54,826 nt of DNA from Acidobacteriota bacterium. Lineage in GTDB: Bacteria > Acidobacteriota > Terriglobia > Versatilivoradales > Versatilivoraceae. The notes under the pieces were generated by a model. It ran no database searches. It saw only the letters and a program-made list of their open reading frames with translations, and had not been told where the DNA came from. This document shows positions 52,944 to 54,826 of this stretch, piece after piece. The stretch lies in the NCBI GenBank assembly GCA_028875575.1, contig JAPPDF010000080.1:39114-93939 (forward strand), in the 5' to 3' direction. A program made the position numbers and the translations under genes. The first letter of the stretch is position 1. Every line of letters starts with the position of its first letter.

Positions 52944-54719
52944 CTATTCAACGCCCGATGCGGACCGGCGTTTCTCCCTCTCCTCGGCGGTGGCGTGGGA
53001 GTCCAGTGACAGATCGTCATCGAGAACGACCCCGTAGATGCTCAGGGCCGACTCCCTCGACAGCAGCTCCTGAACCACGTCCTGGCGGACCTGTTCGGCA
53101 GGGCGTTCGCAAGGATCTCCCCAGCCTCCGCCCCCCGGAGTGGTGCTGATCAGCCGGGATCCCTTGGTCAGGACCCGAGTCACCTTCGAGGGAAGTTGCT
53201 GCACCGATCCGTCTGGCAGCACCACCTTGCAGTTTCCGGTCGAAGCGCTCCTGCCTCCGAAGATTCCCCAGGGAGCCAATTCGAATCGATCCGAGCTGAG
53301 TGTGACCGTTACCCGGTCGGCTTCGATCTCGAACTCGCGCCGCATGCCGTAGCCTCCCCTGAACTCGCCGGCCCCGGCGCTTTCCGAGACCAGGCCGTAG
53401 CCGCGGATGAAAAAGGGGTAGGTCGATTCGATCACCTCGACCGGAGCGTTGCGGGTGTTGGTCATGTGCATCTGCACCGCCGAGGTCCCGTCGCGATCCA
53501 CCAGCGCTCCCTGACCGCCGCCGTAGGTTTCGATGTAGTTGAAGAGGGCGCCGCTGCGGGGGTCGCGGCCTCCGATGTTCAGCAGGTTCATGGTCCCCGA
53601 GCAGGCAGCCGCGGCCCGCTCGGGAATGATCTGGAGAAAGGCGCCCATGAGGGCGTCCACGATTCTCTGGGTGGTCACGATGTTGGCGTTGCAGAGGGCG
53701 CCGGGGAACTCAACCTCCATGAGCGTGCCGGGCCTGGTCAGTACCCTGATGGGGCGAAAGGCGCCCGAGTTGGGGGGCAGACCCGGGTCCAGAAGAGCCT
53801 TGGCCAGGTAGTAGGCACAGGCTTTCACCGAGGGCGGACGGCAGTTGATGGGCCCCAGGGCCTGGGGATCGCTCTCCCGAAAGTCGGCCGTCAGCTCGGA
53901 TCCCTGAACGGTGACGGTCACCCGGATGGCGATTTTCTCGGTGGAGATCCCATCCCCTTCCAGGTAGTCCTGGGAGGAATAGGATCCCTGGGGCAGTTCC
54001 CTGATGGCTGCCGAAAGGCGCCGCTCCGAGTAGTCCATGATCTCGTTCATGTAGTGAAGCACGGTCTCCCGGCCATACTTCCGCATCAGGCCCTGGAGAC
54101 GCTCCTCGCCCACGTTGTTGGCTGCGATCTGGGCCGCCAGATCGCCCCGGAACTCCACCGGGGTCCGCAGGTTGGCGGTGATGAGGCGCACCAGGTCCTC
54201 ATCGATGCGCCCCCGCTTGACCAGCTTCAGCGGGGGGATCTGCAGGCCCTCCTGAAAGTGCTCCCAGACACCGAAAGCCATGCTGCCTGGGGCGAATCCG
54301 CCCACGTCCACGTGGTGGGACATGTTGGCCACGTAGGCCACCAGATGAGGGCCATCGAAGACGGGTGAGACCAGGGTGACATCGTTGAGGTGACCGGGGC
54401 CCTCGGGGTAGGGGGTGTTGACGATGATGTCGTCCTCCGGCTCCAGGGTCTCGGGGGGAATGGCCGCAATGGCGGTCTGCACGGCCGGCAGCATCACCCC
54501 CAGATGGAGGGGCGTGCCCACCTCGCCCTGGGCCACCAGTTGGCCGTCCCGGGTGAAGACGGCGCCGCTGCAGTCCCTGCGGTCCTTGATATTGGTGGAG
54601 AAGGAAGTCCGGACCAGAGCCGCCACCATCTCATCGGCAACCGAGTAGATGGCATTGGTCATGACCTGCAGGGTGACGGGGTCGGTCCTGACTTGGGCAC
54701 TCGGGTTTCCGGCGGTCAT
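52944..54719 (-). CDS. hyuB: Hydantoinase B/oxoprolinase family protein
   Basis: 591 residues. It is a HyuB-type subunit: the N-terminal DPVTLQVMTNAIYSVADEM, then FSTNIKDRRDCSGAVFTRDGQLVAQ, PYPEGPGHLNDVTLV with metal ligands, HHVDVGGFAPGSM and TPGGGGWGDP near the end. With HyuA it forms an ATP-dependent hydantoinase, oxoprolinase or acetone-carboxylase-like complex. The ATG overlaps the hyuA stop (ATGA). The family function is well established, but the substrate here is unknown. Confidence 0.92.
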   Translation of the reverse strand: MTAGNPSAQVRTDPVTLQVMTNAIYSVADEMVAALVRTSFSTNIKDRRDCSGAVFTRDGQLVAQGEVGTPLHLGVMLPAVQTAIAAIPPETLEPEDDIIVNTPYPEGPGHLNDVTLVSPVFDGPHLVAYVANMSHHVDVGGFAPGSMAFGVWEHFQEGLQIPPLKLVKRGRIDEDLVRLITANLRTPVEFRGDLAAQIAANNVGEERLQGLMRKYGRETVLHYMNEIMDYSERRLSAAIRELPQGSYSSQDYLEGDGISTEKIAIRVTVTVQGSELTADFRESDPQALGPINCRPPSVKACAYYLAKALLDPGLPPNSGAFRPIRVLTRPGTLMEVEFPGALCNANIVTTQRIVDALMGAFLQIIPERAAAACSGTMNLLNIGGRDPRSGALFNYIETYGGGQGALVDRDGTSAVQMHMTNTRNAPVEVIESTYPFFIRGYGLVSESAGAGEFRGGYGMRREFEIEADRVTVTLSSDRFELAPWGIFGGRSASTGNCKVVLPDGSVQQLPSKVTRVLTKGSRLISTTPGGGGWGDPCERPAEQVRQDVVQELLSRESALSIYGVVLDDDLSLDSHATAEEREKRRSASGVE

Positions 54720-54826
54720 TGGCGATTCTCCCAGGTGATCATCAGATTGCCGAATTCGTCGGTTTCGGCCCGCTGGCCGGGCAGGATAAGGGTGGTCGAG
54801 TCCAGTTGCTCCACGATGGCCGGCCC
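54716..54826 (-). CDS. hyuA: Hydantoinase A/oxoprolinase family protein, C-terminal end only
   Basis: The gene runs off the right edge; only the last 36 residues are present: GPAIVEQLDSTTLILPGQRA, then ETDEFGNLMITWENRQ and TGA. This matches the HyuA C-terminus (GPAI-E-x-DSTT-x-x-PG). The stop overlaps hyuB by four bases. Confidence 0.85.
   Translation of the reverse strand, partial: GPAIVEQLDSTTLILPGQRAETDEFGNLMITWENRQ

Noticed and set aside
1-54826. tRNA and rRNA genes
   Set aside because: No cloverleaf-like GGTTCRANNCC arms paired with acceptor stems, and no rRNA-like sequence, were noticed when reading both strands; a tRNAscan-SE run would settle it.

Overview
The window is a chromosomal segment from a GC-rich, Gram-negative bacterium. 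The support is: tandem RND pumps with a periplasmic adaptor, Tat-type and lipoprotein signal peptides, and a conserved miaA-hfq-hflX block. The gene mix (Tat-exported sialidase-like BNR proteins, hydantoinase/oxoprolinase genes, many non-phosphorylating catabolic enzymes, dispersed palindromic repeats) resembles environmental Acidobacteriota or similar soil/marine lineages. That taxonomic guess is inference only; no rRNA or tRNA gene was seen.

Layout. 1-10.8 kb: a left-truncated FAH-family hydrolase, a sodium:solute symporter, and an adaptor-RND-RND efflux operon read leftward. 11-13.8 kb: a promoter, a 30-residue membrane miniprotein overlapping miaA, then hfq and hflX. 14-18.8 kb: an ABC-type permease, a MITE-like element, a Tat-exported sialidase-like protein, NudC and an opine-dehydrogenase-like enzyme. 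19-28 kb: a Gfo/Idh/MocA-SMP-30 fusion, an aldo/keto reductase, a nitrilase-superfamily amidohydrolase, and a leftward run of an SDR and three aminotransferases. 28-33 kb: an M23 peptidase, an FmdB zinc-ribbon protein, a second DegT aminotransferase, a lipoprotein sialidase and an exported RraA-like protein.

33.1-37.9 kb is an AT-richer island that I read as a defence island. It carries a type II Thoeris pair: ThsB, a TIR protein, overlapping or abutting ThsA, which has N-terminal membrane segments and a macro domain. It also holds a frameshifted IS3-family relic, a DUF3800 protein, and a two-gene module of a DGQHR (DndB-like) protein overlapped by a GIY-YIG nuclease-like protein. No established function is known to me for the last pair.

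37.9-51 kb: a TPR protein and a sulfite-oxidase-like molybdoenzyme, then a complete N-methylglutamate pathway for methylamine use. This comprises mgdABCD (homologous to sarcosine oxidase beta, delta, alpha and gamma), gmaS, and mgsABC (homologous to pieces of glutamate synthase). Together they would convert methylamine via gamma-glutamylmethylamide and N-methylglutamate to glutamate plus a folate-bound C1 unit. A 0.8 kb block of dispersed repeats sits between gmaS and mgsA.

51-54.8 kb: an orphan BrnA-type antitoxin beside a hicAB toxin-antitoxin pair, then a leftward hyuA(partial)-hyuB-racemase operon for hydantoin/oxoproline-type substrates.
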